64,000 nucleotides of DNA from Oncomelania hupensis (GCA_036898135.1 CM072519.1:43086839-43150838), one strand, 5' to 3'. Shown: positions 1 to 10,837, numbered from the stretch's first letter. Numbers and translations are program-made. The notes: generated by a model not told the origin, from the sequence alone.

Positions 1-81
1 GTGCACTGTTTGGTCTGTTCGTTATTCCTATCCAAGGTAGTAACTAGGATCGATTACTCTTAACTTAAAAAAACGCCATCA

Positions 82-82
<1 letters not shown>

Positions 83-150
<68 letters not shown>

Positions 151-195
151 GTACGAGAGAGAGAGTATGTGTGTATGTGTGTGTGCGTGAGTGTG

Positions 196-281
<86 letters not shown>
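83..281. repeat. (CT)n and (GA)n tracts facing each other
   Basis: About 60 bp of (CT)n is followed, after a GT-rich spacer, by about 80 bp of (GA)n. The two tracts are reverse complements, so a single strand could fold into a hairpin. No gene lies here; long open frames through it only translate the dinucleotide. Confidence 0.95.
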
Positions 282-284
<3 letters not shown>

Positions 285-514
285 TCCGAACGGTTGTTTA
301 TGTACTAGTCTGAGACACCTGCGACACACAGAGAGGCAGAGAATGAGACAGATCCAGGCAGAAGGGGAACGGCAATGAATAACAAACGAAATGCAGGCTG
401 TGTGACCTCGGGTAATGAAGCTGTCACTTCACAAAATTATATAATACAAGCTATAGCAACTGGTATTGTATGTATTTGTTCTTTAAACACCCCCCCATCT
501 AAGGACCCCCTATG

Positions 515-600
515 CACACACATTCACACGCACACGCTCACACAAACACACTCACGCACGCACGCTCACACAAACACACGCACGCACACACACACACACT
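515..600. repeat. Imperfect (CA)n microsatellite
   Basis: CA-rich tract broken by G and T substitutions (CACG, CACTC). The bases before and after it show no recognisable gene. Confidence 0.85.
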
Positions 601-828
601 CGATGAGTTATAATTTTAGTTTCAGACACGAATGACGTCAGCTGTCAGCATGAATCACCTTTCATAATGCAGCTACAGCTGATTTCTGATGTTTCCCGTC
701 TCCATCAAGTTTTGAAAGTTCTGCAAAACAAGCTTCTTTTTTTCTGCCAAGGACGCAAAAGTTTGAAATAATTAAGAGAAGAAATATTTTTTTTAAAGGA
801 TGGCAAGCCTTTCCATTGTATTTCCAGG

Positions 829-1022
829 CACTCAAATCTATCCTTCCTATCCCGTAACTCGAAGGTGGGTGAGGCACCACAGACGATCGTTTAACCAGCG
901 TGCTCCATCTTTCTCTGTCCTCATGCAACAACCATCATGGCTTCGCTCAGTGTCAAGCCAGCCCATTCTCGAATGTTGCCCTCCCATTTCTTTTTCTGTC
1001 TCCTTCTTCTTCTGCCTCCTTC
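829..1022 (-). mobile_element. RTE-type LINE 3' end, copy 1
   Basis: Read on the minus strand this is the last part of the RTE C-terminal domain (remnants of DRERW..LVKRSSVVP and YGIG) followed by a short GGATA-type tail. It matches the 3' end of the long element at 41.9-44.8 kb. It is 5'-truncated, as LINE copies usually are, and sits directly against a second copy in the same orientation. Confidence 0.85.
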
Positions 1023-1235
1023 CTATCCTATCCTATCCCGTAACTCTGAGGTCGTTGGGGCACCACAGATAATTGTTTAACCAGCATACTCAATCTCTCT
1101 CTGTACTCAGCAACCCTGATGGCTTCGCTCCATGTCATTCCATTCTCGAATGCCGTCCCTCCACCTCCCTTTGGGTCTCCCTCCCTCTCCCCCCCCCTCA
1201 CTCTTCCCTCCCCCCCTGCACCGTGCCTCCTTACA
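1020..1235 (-). mobile_element. RTE-type LINE 3' end, copy 2
   Basis: A second 5'-truncated 3' end of the same family, ending on the minus strand in GGGATAGGATAGGA. Its tail abuts copy 1, giving a head-to-tail pair. Either one copy inserted in the tail of the other, or both arrived in one event by template jumping. Confidence 0.85.
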
Positions 1236-1665
1236 AATAGCCGAAAAATAAACATTTTTCAGAGTGTTAATTTTCTTAGCGGTGTTGAAACTGATTATTT
1301 TTATTATATTAAAAAAATGTTTTTTACCGCGAAGCACATTGAAAACATGGAATAATAGACCACCATCTGAACTATGTGCAAGAAAAACAATGATCAAAAT
1401 CGGTTCGGCCAATTTTTAGTTACATTTTAAAATGCGTTTTAAAAAAATGATAGCTCAATCACCTTGACCTTTTGAAAAAGTACAAACTCGAATGAAATAA
1501 CATGATTAGCAGTAGATAAAGTATCTACAAAGTAAACAGTATGAATTTTGGTTGTATTGAGATTAGGCAAAATTCGGAGCAACAGACCGATCGAATGACT
1601 GATCGACGGACCGACAACCGGACAGCTACAAAAGGTTGGGCCATGATTTGAAGTACATGTATACC
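1236..1665. repeat. Diverged dispersed repeat (CCTTGACC ... GACGGACCGAC type)
   Basis: AT-rich, with no gene. It contains the phrases CACCTTGACCTTTTG, GGCAAAATTCGGAGC and ACGGACCGACAACCGG. Similar phrases recur at about 3.47-3.73, 9.35-9.47 and 23.95-24.18 kb, so this is probably one old repeat family. Its class is not known to me. Confidence 0.45.
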
Positions 1666-1850
1666 ATCCTATCCTATCCTATCCTATCCTATCCCGTAAA
1701 TCGGATGTCGTAGGGGCACCACAGATGATCGTTTAACCAGCGTACTCCATCTTTCCCTGTCCTCAGCAACCCTAATGGTTTCGCTCAGTGTCAAACCAGT
1801 CCATTCTCGAATGTTGTCCTCCCACCTCTTTTTCGGTCTCCCTTGTTTGG
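1666..1850 (-). mobile_element. RTE-type LINE 3' end, copy 3, with (TATCC)5 tail
   Basis: On the minus strand the fragment encodes KKRWEDNIREWTGLTLSET and then RERWSTLVKRSSVVP, and ends with five GGATA units. This is the clearest example of the family's pentanucleotide 3' tail. Tails of short tandem repeats rather than poly(A) are usual for RTE LINEs. Confidence 0.9.
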
Positions 1851-1923
1851 TTGGTTGTTTTATTAACGTCTTCTTCATCGAGATGATAAGACGTACGCAC
1901 GCATTCACACACATTTACACCAG

Positions 1924-1976
1924 ATACATACATACATACATACATACATACATACATACATACATACATACATACA
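1924..1976. repeat. (CATA)n microsatellite
   Basis: Thirteen near-perfect CATA units between the RTE fragment and the 3' end of the RNase H fragment. This may be the expanded tail of one of those elements. Confidence 0.9.
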
Positions 1977-1985
1977 AATATATAA

Positions 1986-3140
1986 TTATATAAATTGAGC
2001 AACTGGAGAATCAATAAAAGCTTTTGCTAATCTAACGCTTACATCAAAGCTTATGTTATCAATGGAATCGATAATAGAATCAACATTTGGCAAAAATGGA
2101 CGCATATTACTGCATTGAAATAATACATGTTTCAGTGAAATAGATTCACCACATATGCATTTCACATTTTTACAATATTTGGTTTTAATGGAGTTTAATA
2201 TTATTCTATGTGCCATGTTTGAAATTGATCTAGCAATTCCACAAGGTTTATTATAGTTGCAATTAAGTTTAATCTCTTTTACAAATTTATTTTCTATAGA
2301 TTTTTGAATTTCTTTAGAAGACAACGGTATTTTTATTGTTTCAGAATTAATATTTGAAGCACCAAGTTTTGCAGCCCGATCAGCCCAATCATTATAAAGG
2401 AAACCACTATGTGAGGGAATCCAGACAAAATTCACCTGAGTGCCATTAGTTATTAAACTGTGAATAATATTTTTAATTTCCAAAATAATTTATTTTCTTT
2501 CACCATTATTATCTGAATTCAATGCTTGTAAAACTGACATAGAATCTACGCATAAAACAACACTGAACATACTCACAGAATGATTAGAAATTGTATTTAA
2601 AGCCATTAATATAGCAATTAATTCAGCAGTGAAAATCGAATATCCTTTCCCTAAATAATATGATTTTGATATATTTAAATCCGGTATTACAAACGCAGCT
2701 CCTGCTTCATCTGTGTGAAGAACAGATCCATCAGTATATATTTTCAGTTGACCAGAATACTTCTCAAGTATATGATGTCGAACCTCAATTACAGTAAGCA
2801 GAGGGTTGTGGTTTTTATTTTCATTACAGTAACAGATATCATATTTAGCTTTTTCTAATTCCCACATAGGTACTGGTGAAATAATAGTTTTATGTAAACA
2901 CTCAATATGCGTTAAAACAATTTGAATCAAATCTTTTGTAAAGGTTCCTATTGTTGTAAAGGAGTGCACTTTTTGGGCTTGTTTAGGAAAATCTAAATCA
3001 GATCGTATGAACAATTCTTCGTCAGTACTGTTGTTGATTGCATTTGCTCTTACTATGTATTTGGCACATGATAACTTTCGCCATTCATCAAGAGGAATAA
3101 CTCCTGCAAGTTTATAGGCCTCTGTGGTTTTTGTATGAAT
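1986..3140 (-). pseudogene. RNase H domain of a non-LTR retrotransposon, one in-frame stop
   Basis: Minus-strand frame with a type-I RNase H domain: IYTDGSV (first Asp), FTAELIAILMAL (Glu), VVLCVDSMSVLQAL (Asp), then FVWIPSHSGFLYNDWADRAA (His/Asp region). Next comes a Cys-containing tail, CKNVKCICGESISLKHVLFQC. The frame is broken once, by TAA at 2490-2492. Translation resumes in the same frame with IILEIKNIIH, so a single substitution would explain the break. RNase H domains are known from the I/Nimb/R1/LOA groups of LINEs; I cannot name the clade. It continues upstream in frame into an RTE C-terminal domain, which is a chimera. The first ~100 residues after the junction (LDEWRKLSCAKYIVRA) look like the usual linker between RT and RNase H. 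Confidence 0.85.
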
Positions 3141-3141
3141 T

Positions 3142-3376
3142 GGTCTCCCTCTTCTTCTACCTCCTTGCACTGTGCCTTGCAGGATGGTCTTTGCAAGACC
3201 TGATGATCTGGTGACGTGGCCATACCATCGGAGTTTCCGTTTTTTCACCACTGTGAGCAGGTCATCGTGTTGTCCAAAGGCTTGTATGATGGTCTGTCGG
3301 ACTTCGTCGTTGGTGACGTGCTGAGTGTAGGAAATGCCCAGAAGTCTTCTGTAGCACCTCATCTCCATGCTTTGTA
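3142..3376 (-). mobile_element. RTE-type LINE C-terminal domain fragment
   Basis: The minus strand encodes MRCYRRLLGISYTQHVTNDE, then GQHDDLLTVVKKRKLRWYGH and GLAKTILQGTVQGGRRRGR, the conserved domain downstream of RT in this family. The fragment lacks both ends. It stops exactly where the RNase H reading frame begins, and the two are in the same frame, giving a 305-residue open frame up to the RNase H stop. Confidence 0.9.
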
Positions 3377-3394
3377 GGATGATGTACAGTATAT

Positions 3395-3735
3395 CATAAC
3401 TCCACAAAATCGCATTAGCCGTTTTTGAGAGATACTGAGCAAAATGTGTTTAGCAAAATGTCTGCATGATTTATACCATAACTCTACAAAATCGCATTAG
3501 TCGTTTTTGAGAAACTGAGCAAAACGTGTTTAGCAAAATGTCTCCAGTGACCTTGACCTGTGCGGTAGAACAAATACGATGGCACGGGAGGCAGGCCATT
3601 AACCTAGGTAATGTTCCTATGAAGTTTGGCCAAAATCCGTTCAGTGGATCTTGAGATATGTCTTCCAGTGGACCGACAGATATACTGACGGACAGACCGT
3701 TCGACGTGGGGCGCGTTCTGGTTACCCTTATTGGA
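3395..3735. repeat. 82 bp tandem duplication at the start of a dispersed repeat
   Basis: The block starting CATAACTCCACAAAATCGCA at 3395 is repeated at 3477 with a few substitutions. After the second copy the sequence runs through CCTTGACCTGTGCGG, ATGTTCCTATGAAGTTTGG, CCGTTCAGTGGATCTTGAGA and GACGGACAGACCG. The same order recurs, diverged, at about 23.95-24.18 kb. It is non-coding and of unknown class. Confidence 0.7.
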
Positions 3736-3837
3736 TAAGTCTGGAAGTACAACAACAAAAAATGTTGTTTGTTCTTATCATACTGATGAAAAAGCTATTT
3801 TAAAACGAACAAATAAACTAACAAGATTCATAGGTCG

Positions 3838-3840
3838 TGA

Positions 3841-3925
<85 letters not shown>

Positions 3926-4023
3926 AAGAAAGAGAGCGAAGAAGAAGAAGAAGAAGAAGAAGAAGAAGAAGAAGAAGAAGAAGAAGAAGAAGAAGAAGAA
4001 GAAGAAGAAGAAGAAGAAGAAGA
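3838..4023. repeat. Compound (GA)n-(GAA)n tract
   Basis: About 85 bp of GA followed by about 80 bp of GAA. This is one purine strand of roughly 185 bp and could form triplex DNA. A degraded CAA/ACAAGA-rich stretch follows to about 4110. Confidence 0.95.
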
Positions 4024-4440
4024 TCGCCGACAAACAGAACAAGACGAAAAACAGCAGCAACAACAACAAAACAAAAACAAAAACAAGAACAAGAAGAACA
4101 AAAACAAGAACGTGTGGGCTTGCGTAACGAAGGTTAGTTATTTTCAAAAAATTGAGAGAGGGGAGTCAAAGGAAGTCAGACGTGGGCCGTGCAGTGTAGG
4201 AGGGAAAGGGGAACGGGGGGAGGGGGTGTGGGCAAAAATGTTATCAGAAAGCGAGTAGCATCAAAAGTTAGGGGTTATGCTCGGGTTCTATAGAGGTTGC
4301 GCGGGAGTGTATGAAAAAAGAGAGGACAGAGTTTTTTCATAGAGGTGAACAAAAAGAGGCATCAGCAGTTAGGTAAGATGGGGTTGAGAGTGAGGGTAGG
4401 GGATAGGACGGGTAAGTGAGGATAAAAGAGCGAATGGGAA

Positions 4441-4441
<1 letters not shown>

Positions 4442-4516
<75 letters not shown>
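4442..4516. repeat. (GA)n microsatellite
   Basis: Near-perfect GA repeat of about 75 bp. The flanks are G-rich and contain no gene. Confidence 0.95.
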
Positions 4517-4519
<3 letters not shown>

Positions 4520-4849
4520 GCGGGGGTGTGGTGGAGTGGAAGGATTAGTGTGTGCGAAAAACGGGTGAGAAACGGTCAAGCTGGGGAAATCGATAATCAA
4601 TCAGTTCCATTCCGGGAGCGAACTGGAGAAACGATGCTGAGAATTCCGGAAACTCTGATGCAGTCTCCGTCCTGTTTTTCTGCAATTCGACGTACTATAC
4701 CCCGTCACTTCAACTTCGAACCCCTTCAGAATACGGAGGTCGTTTTCATGTATTTAACTTGAAGCTTTTCATCCCATCCAGTACCTGCCGACCCAACCTC
4801 CTCTGCCATAATCAGTACGCATGTCGAGGATTTAATATTATTGGAGGCT

Positions 4850-4982
4850 TATATTTACGCGCCTTTTTCCTAACTCAGATTCAAAGTGCGACGATCTGTA
4901 CCAACATATACTCTCACGCGTTACACACAAACTTGCATACACAACGCACATTCATCACTCAAACATGTCATGTAAAGATTTA
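4850..4982 (-). mobile_element. SINE-A family, 3' fragment
   Basis: On the minus strand it carries the family's distal part (CGTGAGAGTATATGTTGG, ACAGATCGTCGCACTTTG) and the tail GCGCGTAAATATAAGCC. The tRNA head is missing. It matches the fuller copies at 8.9-9.3 and 39.0-39.3 kb but is well diverged. Confidence 0.65.
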
Positions 4983-6060
4983 GATTAAACTTTCTGAATT
5001 CAGGATTAAGATTTAGTACATTACCCACTATTCATTTAGCATAATTTCTTTGAAAGTTCAGATGTTCAAAACAAGATTGAATGAATAAAATAAATGATGA
5101 ATTAGTGAATGTTCAGAACAAGTATACCCACAGATATTCCCTGCCATAAAACTACAATATGTCACTGATTAAGGATTGGTGACATAAACAAACCAATGAC
5201 TTGTATTTCATGGTTTTAAAAAAAGCATGAAATAAAATAAAATAATGTTTTTAAGGAGGGCGCTTTTCTCTACTTTGAGAAGGTGCTAAGGAATCAGAAA
5301 TAAACTCAACGATATCAGCTTCTGAATGGCAGGGGCTGGAGAAGAGATTCACTCATCACGCATGTCACCTTCGAAGCTGAATAGCCGGAGAAGTGTTTCC
5401 ATCGTGAGCATGAAGGAAGCGTTGCTATTACAGGGTACTGGATGGAAACACCCACAGAGCATCTGGTGCTTGTGCAGTTCCGATAGACTATCTGTTAATG
5501 CCTAGAAGGAGGCACAGTATCTCTGACCTCTACATTTCCGTGTAGTGTCCCAAAAGACTAACAATATATATGACTGGCTTGTCCAGACACGTCTAGGTTC
5601 TGTCAGTCGGATGCACGCACTGTTGAGTACCGGAGTAGTACGAAAGACTACCTTAAAACTTGTGTCTTCTTCTTACAGCGCACATCTCCATTCAATAGGG
5701 CTGCTGATGGTGTTTGACCACATGTATACCGCGCCTTGTGAAAATAGTCCCTCACCCAAACTTGAAGTTATTTAAGACGCAGTCGCCTGAGCATGGCGAC
5801 TTTTTAGGCAGATCTCCCACAAATCAGCGTTATTCTTGTTTTAAATTATTCAAACCATCCATCATCTGCCACGGCAAGACTCTCAGCCGCTCCACACGCT
5901 ACAGTAGCATTAACGCTACAGCATATTCAACCACTAATCTCCCTCGTCGACACGAAGTCATTTGACATTTAATCAATCATTCACTCCAAACTCTGACCCG
6001 TACATAATTATTTTGTGTGTTATCAATTAAGGTCTAGCGCGGACCTACCAGTCTCTTAAC
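4983..6060. other. No recognisable feature
   Basis: Mixed-composition DNA. Open frames of up to 83 codons show no domain, no codon bias I could see and no splice context. Nothing can be called here. Confidence 0.5.
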
Positions 6061-6071
6061 ACGCTGTCAGT

Positions 6072-6950
6072 CAATTAAGCGGAACTAAGGCAGAATGGCT
6101 ATTCCACGTTATCGTTGTGCATGTTTACTGTCACTACTGCGAGTTTTTCTTCAGTCCTGAACACACAACAGCAGAGACCCGATCTGATGGAACTAAATGT
6201 TTTACTGCATGTAATACAGGTGCATATCCGCTATCATTCGCGTAAACGCCATCATAATTAAACATTCAGCAGCAGAGGAACTAAGTCTGTTATTCCAACT
6301 AATTCACTTTGGATATTTACCGGAATACTCCACTCAGGCACTAAATTATCCAAACAAACAAAAAACAAGCGAAAAAAAAGATATAGCTTCATCAGTCTCA
6401 GAATCATAATGCTAGACCCACCAGCCTCATTAGAACGCGTTTCGAATTTCATTTAATTTCCTGAGGTATGTTCTCTATATTGATCTACTTGTCTCTGGCT
6501 CCAGCTAAATTAATACCAACGAAACTTCCTTCAGTTACAAATACTCGGAAACAGAGCCCTAGCGGAACTAAGTCCTTGTAATAATGTTTGCCGTCGCTAG
6601 ACCAACAGAGCGACCTAACTTTCCTCCTTCATTTCAAACACATTAAATGCTGCAAATTCTAATAGTCTCTGATACTCAGAAACACAATGAGTGAGAAACC
6701 CGTCTCGCTTGCGTTGCTTTTAACCAAACTATCGCCCAATATTAAACTATCAGCGCAAGTTTCATCAATCACAAATACTGGCCGGTAGCGGAACTAAGTC
6801 CGTCCTGTTACGGAATATTTCGTTAACGTTCGCTAACACCACACCAACCGACACGCAACTCTTCTCCTGCACTTTTCATTTCAAACAAACGCAAGAATGA
6901 TTGATCAAGCTCTGTTTGTCAGGAGCATAGAGGCATAGCGGAACTAAGAC
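6072..6950. repeat. Degenerate tandem array with GCGGAACTAAG motif
   Basis: The core GGAACTAA recurs at about 6081, 6189, 6277, 6564, 6790 and 6939. The last three are within TAGCGGAACTAAG. Between the motifs other phrases repeat in the same order: TTTCATTT(C/A)AA, and ACAAATACT(C/G)G shortly before the motif. This points to an old tandem repeat of roughly 90-280 bp irregular units that has drifted. It could instead be clustered protein-binding sites of a transposon end. No coding potential seen. Confidence 0.55.
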
Positions 6951-8383
6951 TGACCATGTCCTGTGCTTGCACGTGGCGCTCGTGGCTGCTACACTTAAAA
7001 GCTTAAGGTGACGAGGGGGTGGGGGGCTTTAGAGGTGAGGGGGGCTGCCCACTAATGCAGTTTCTGTGTCGACCAGCGCTCCACTTCGGTTCCGCCAGGA
7101 AGACTACGGATGATTTACCAACATATTTACACTGACCCACATTACAACCAACAATTATAATCATTTACTGATTTAGCCAATCGTTCTAATAGTACTGGAA
7201 TGCTTCATAGCCATTGCTGCTACCGTAGACTACATTATAATTATGGAAGCTGAGCCTCTAGAGGCCTAGAACCTATCTTGTGGTCACGCGCGAGTCAACT
7301 AGCGGCTTCGTTTCGTTTCGTTTAAATAGATTTTAACGTCCCCGGACACCTTGGCATATAGGAGACAAAACGTGGTTGAAATCTAAGCACTGAATACATA
7401 AAATCCCAATAGGACCAATAAAATATTAAAAACGTGATAAAATCACTACATTCAGGACACTCATTCATTCCAGGGATAATATAGGATTACATAAAGATTA
7501 AAAGACCTCTTAAAAAGACTATATCATGTCCGGCAATAATAAACAGAGTCCTAATAAGATAGTGGGATCTGAAGCATACAACAGTGGTCTAACTAGGACA
7601 TTCTAAATGATGTGACCGAGTGCCACAGGAAAAAAAAAAGAAAAAAAAAGAAAGGGAGGGAAATGGAAGGTCGCATAATTGTTTGCTACTAATACATTAA
7701 CTTGATTAAGATTGATAATATAACATTATGATATAAGCACCCGCATTAATGGCTGATACTCTCACTAAAGAGTCCATCATACACAGATTAATAACTGTGA
7801 TAGAAAAGGAATTAAAATTAATATACAACTAGAATAACTGATGCAGTATTCTTATGCTGATAACTATATCAGCAGAAGGACTATATTCGCAACTAGCTAA
7901 AATTAAATCAGCAGACTGATTTGGATCGGTCAGAGTAGGTTGCGCCCTCTAAAGCTTAACAGATTGCCACCCGAACTTCATAGGGGACATTATTTAAGAG
8001 GCGACCATCGCCAGTTATTTACTTAAAAGCATGTTACATTTCTAGTATAAAAATAATAAAATGTTGAATGCAAACAATTAGTCTGGGATTCAAGCCCCAG
8101 CGAGGAAGTATCAATGGCATTAAAAGTTTTAAGCGGCTTCCCCGTCGTTATATGCACGTGACTGCCGATAAGACCACGTGACTAAAAACATCGAGCCAAT
8201 CTGCAAACGTTGGCCTCATCTCAGTCTACAAACTCAAGTGGTCACATGTAACAGAAAGTCCGGGCTCTTTAACCTGTCACTGAGGAAACACTGGGGACAG
8301 AAAGATAGAGATTGCTCTTATAAGAACTTACAAAAACACAGAGCTTCTCAAGGCAATGGCCACTAATATCCAATAGTTTGCTG
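6951..8383. other. No clear gene; possible body of the SINE at 8.4 kb
   Basis: A short CGTTT pentamer run lies near 7307-7324 and an A-rich patch near 7630. The last ~250 bases lie downstream of the minus-strand tRNA-like head at 8.4 kb and may be its body, but no 3' tail could be defined. Confidence 0.4.
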
Positions 8384-8470
8384 AAGTCAGGATTCGAACC
8401 CACGTCGCTCGATCAAGACTCACTCAAGTCGTGCGCTCTGACCACTGAGCTATACATGCCGCCGCTTCCA
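8384..8470 (-). mobile_element. tRNA-derived SINE head (SINE-B)
   Basis: On the minus strand an RNA polymerase III A box (TAGCTCAGTGGTCAGAGC, plus positions 8434-8451) is followed by a B box (GGGTTCGAATCC, 8390-8401) at tRNA-like spacing. The acceptor ends do not pair as in a real tRNA and the sequence continues into a long non-tRNA body, so it is a SINE head rather than a tRNA gene. Confidence 0.7.
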
Positions 8471-8884
8471 GAACACCGTACAAAGTGTCATTACAAAAAA
8501 ATTGACTCCTGTTGAGAAAACTCTTCAGTCTTCATTAAGGAATCGAACCAAACGTCTCCTGCACGTTGGCGACAAGGGAGCCCCATTGCTAGTGAGCTGA
8601 CCTGCCAGCCCGCGCACATTGTTTCTTCACCGAAACCAGTGAGTGCACATTAGTTTGACTGAAAGCAAGCTTTCCAACAAAAAGACCAGTCCAGGATCGT
8701 ATAATTCGATGATGTGTGTTCATGCCCAGAGGTGTTGCCAGGCGCATAGCAACAGTGATAATAATTAAAACTTGTATTGACGCCCACGCGATTTTTTTTT
8801 GTTTTTCCCAGATTGTCTCTGGAATTACTTTGAAATAATCAGGATGGAGAAGAAGCTACATGTCTGACGGTCCGTTTCACGCCA

Positions 8885-8989
8885 TATAATAATAATACAG
8901 GATGCTAAATACGCGCCTTTCCCCAAATCTCCAATCAGGCTCAAAGCGCGGCGATCTGTACCAACATACACGCTCACCTTTTTCATCCA

Positions 8990-9060
<71 letters not shown>

Positions 9061-9335
9061 CAAATACACATCTATCATTCAAACAGGTGGTGTAAAGGCA
9101 AGTAGATGGCTATTGGAAGACGGAAAGAAAATTGAATTTTTATTTTTGAAATTTTTATATTGACTGCGTCCAGTAACATTATTGAAGGAAGAGAGGAAAC
9201 CCGAGCGCCCGGAGAAAACCCTCAGTGACCTCAATAGTCTCGTACCTAAGTTACATAATTCGCCATTTGCGGGAATCAAACCCGCGACCTTCGGCATAGG
9301 AAACCGGCGACTAATCCACTGCGCCACGAGCCCAC
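8885..9335 (-). mobile_element. SINE-A, near full-length copy
   Basis: The minus strand starts with a tRNA-like head whose D stem (GGCG/CGCC) and T stem (GCGGG/CCCGC around TTTGATT) pair perfectly; B box near 9271-9289. A central motif (GGGTTTTCTCCGGGCGCTCG) follows, then AAAAATTTCAAAAA, an internal (TG)n, and a distal part with CAGATCGCCGCGCTTTGAGC. The end is AAAGGCGCGTATTTAGCATCC plus TATTATTATT. The head, central domain and LINE-like tail are the three parts expected of a SINE. Other copies lie at 4.9, 39.0 and 63.0 kb. Confidence 0.85.
8991..9061. repeat. (CA)n inside SINE-A
   Basis: A perfect CA tract of about 70 bp at the same internal position where the 39.2 kb SINE-A copy has only about ten bases of GT. 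The microsatellite therefore grew from a seed carried by the SINE. Confidence 0.9.
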
Positions 9336-9742
9336 CACATGAACTACGGAACGGATTTTGACCAAACTTCAACTTCAAACTTCAACTGGGCTACTGGTCA
9401 GCTTCCTGTGTCATCGTATTTGCTTAACCTCAAAGGTCAAGGTCACTGAAGTCTGTTCTTTGCTAAACACGGGTGGCTCTATTCTTAAAAAGAAAAAAGA
9501 AACCAGCTCACCATAGTTGTATTGTGCTTTGTTAGGATAAAGTCAAGTCACAATACCGCCTAGTAAAACCAACCCTTTTGGCAATGCTGATTTTTTAAAC
9601 TCTGTGTGTGTATGTGTGTGTGAGGGTGTGTGCGAAGGTACCCACAAAAGCGCACAAATGGGTAGCAGACCTTGTCTTTCTAAGTAACAAATGGGTTCAT
9701 TTGCTTGAAACTCACTTTTTTCCAGGACCCCACTTTTTTCTA

Positions 9743-9825
9743 AGTGCGCGGGAGTGCTCTTTTAGTGCATGGGAGTGCAGTTGTAGTGCATGAGAGTGTT
9801 TTAAGTACACAGGAGTGCTCTATCC
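9743..9825. repeat. Minisatellite, four ~21 bp units
   Basis: Units begin at about 9743, 9764, 9785 and 9805, with the consensus AGTGCATGGGAGTGCTCTTT. It lies in a stretch between two GT tracts (9603-9633 and 10040-10100) that otherwise shows no gene. Confidence 0.8.
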
Positions 9826-10100
9826 GGGACGGAGAAAATACAGTCCATTTCGGAGAAATTTTGAAGAATATTCGACCTATTTCGTCGCCTATAGGAGACG
9901 AACTAGGTCAACTTTTTAGACGGAACGAGCCAATTTTGCATTAGATTCTTACATTTTTAGAAGAAGTTTGCGTTCTTTCCGTCAAAAAAATCACTTTCCG
10001 ATTCCTACATTCTTAAATAAACCCAGTTGTGATGTATTGCAAGTATGTGGGTGCGTGTGTGTGTGTGTGTGAGTGGGTATGTGTGTGTGTGTGTGTGTGT

Positions 10101-10769
10101 AGCGGACGGAAAGGCTCATTCACTCGTTCTTGTGCCCAAATAAGGTAAAAGTATCGATACTTTCGCATCGAGCAGTTTCAACGAGCATTTTAACCGAGGT
10201 GGACGGAATGAGGCGAGTGTCTTTTGCCCAAATATGGCAAAAGCATCGATACTTTCCGAAAGGATCGTGCAGTTTCTACGAGTAGTTCGAACGCGCACTT
10301 CCGACTTGAGTCGACAACTGTGACTGGAAGTCGTACAAAATTGGAATCGGAATTTCCACGGAGACCGTCCGCTCGAGAATGACTGAGCAGGCATGCTAAT
10401 TATCGACGAGAGGAGGGAGTTGGAAGGGCCTCCATTACACAGCCTTGCTAAACGAAAATATCAACAAATCTAATTTAAGTTTTTTTTTTGTTCATGCATT
10501 TTTCCCCTGTAAGGTTTTGTTTTAATGCATTTTTCCGTTCCAAGATTTGTTACCAACACTTCGGGACTGCTCGGAAGTGCGCGTTCTAACTGCTCGAACC
10601 TTATTTTGGCAAAAGCATTGTGTCTTTGCATCAAGTGAATGACCCGTTCCGTCCGCCTCAGTTAAAATGCTCGTAGAAACTGCTCGATGCAAAAGTTTCG
10701 ATACTTATATTTATCGGTACCTTATTTGGGCAAAAGTTGCATCGAGTGAATGACCCTTTCCGTCTGCCA
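10101..10769. mobile_element. Foldback element with ~200 bp inverted arms
   Basis: The left arm (10101-10306) and right arm (10569-10769) are long diverged inverted repeats. Examples are GGACGGAAAGGCTCATTCAC against GACGGAAAGGGTCATTCAC read backwards, TTGCATCGAGCAGTTTCTAC, and GAACGCGCACTTCCGA. Each arm itself holds two related ~100 bp subunits, each starting GGACGGAA and containing TGCCCAAATA and ATCGATACTTTC. Subrepeats within long inverted arms are the hallmark of Foldback/Galileo-type elements. The ~260 bp centre is non-coding. (GT)n tracts lie immediately outside both arms (10040-10100 and 10770-10838), both reading GT on the plus strand, as if the element sits inside a microsatellite. 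Confidence 0.8.
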
Positions 10770-10795
10770 TGTGAGTGTGTATGTGTGTGTGTGTG

Positions 10796-10837
<42 letters not shown>

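Noticed and set aside
9262..9334. A minus-strand tRNA gene
   Set aside because: D and T stems pair, but the acceptor stem does not. The same sequence without its head recurs with a SINE body at 39.0 kb, so it is a SINE head.
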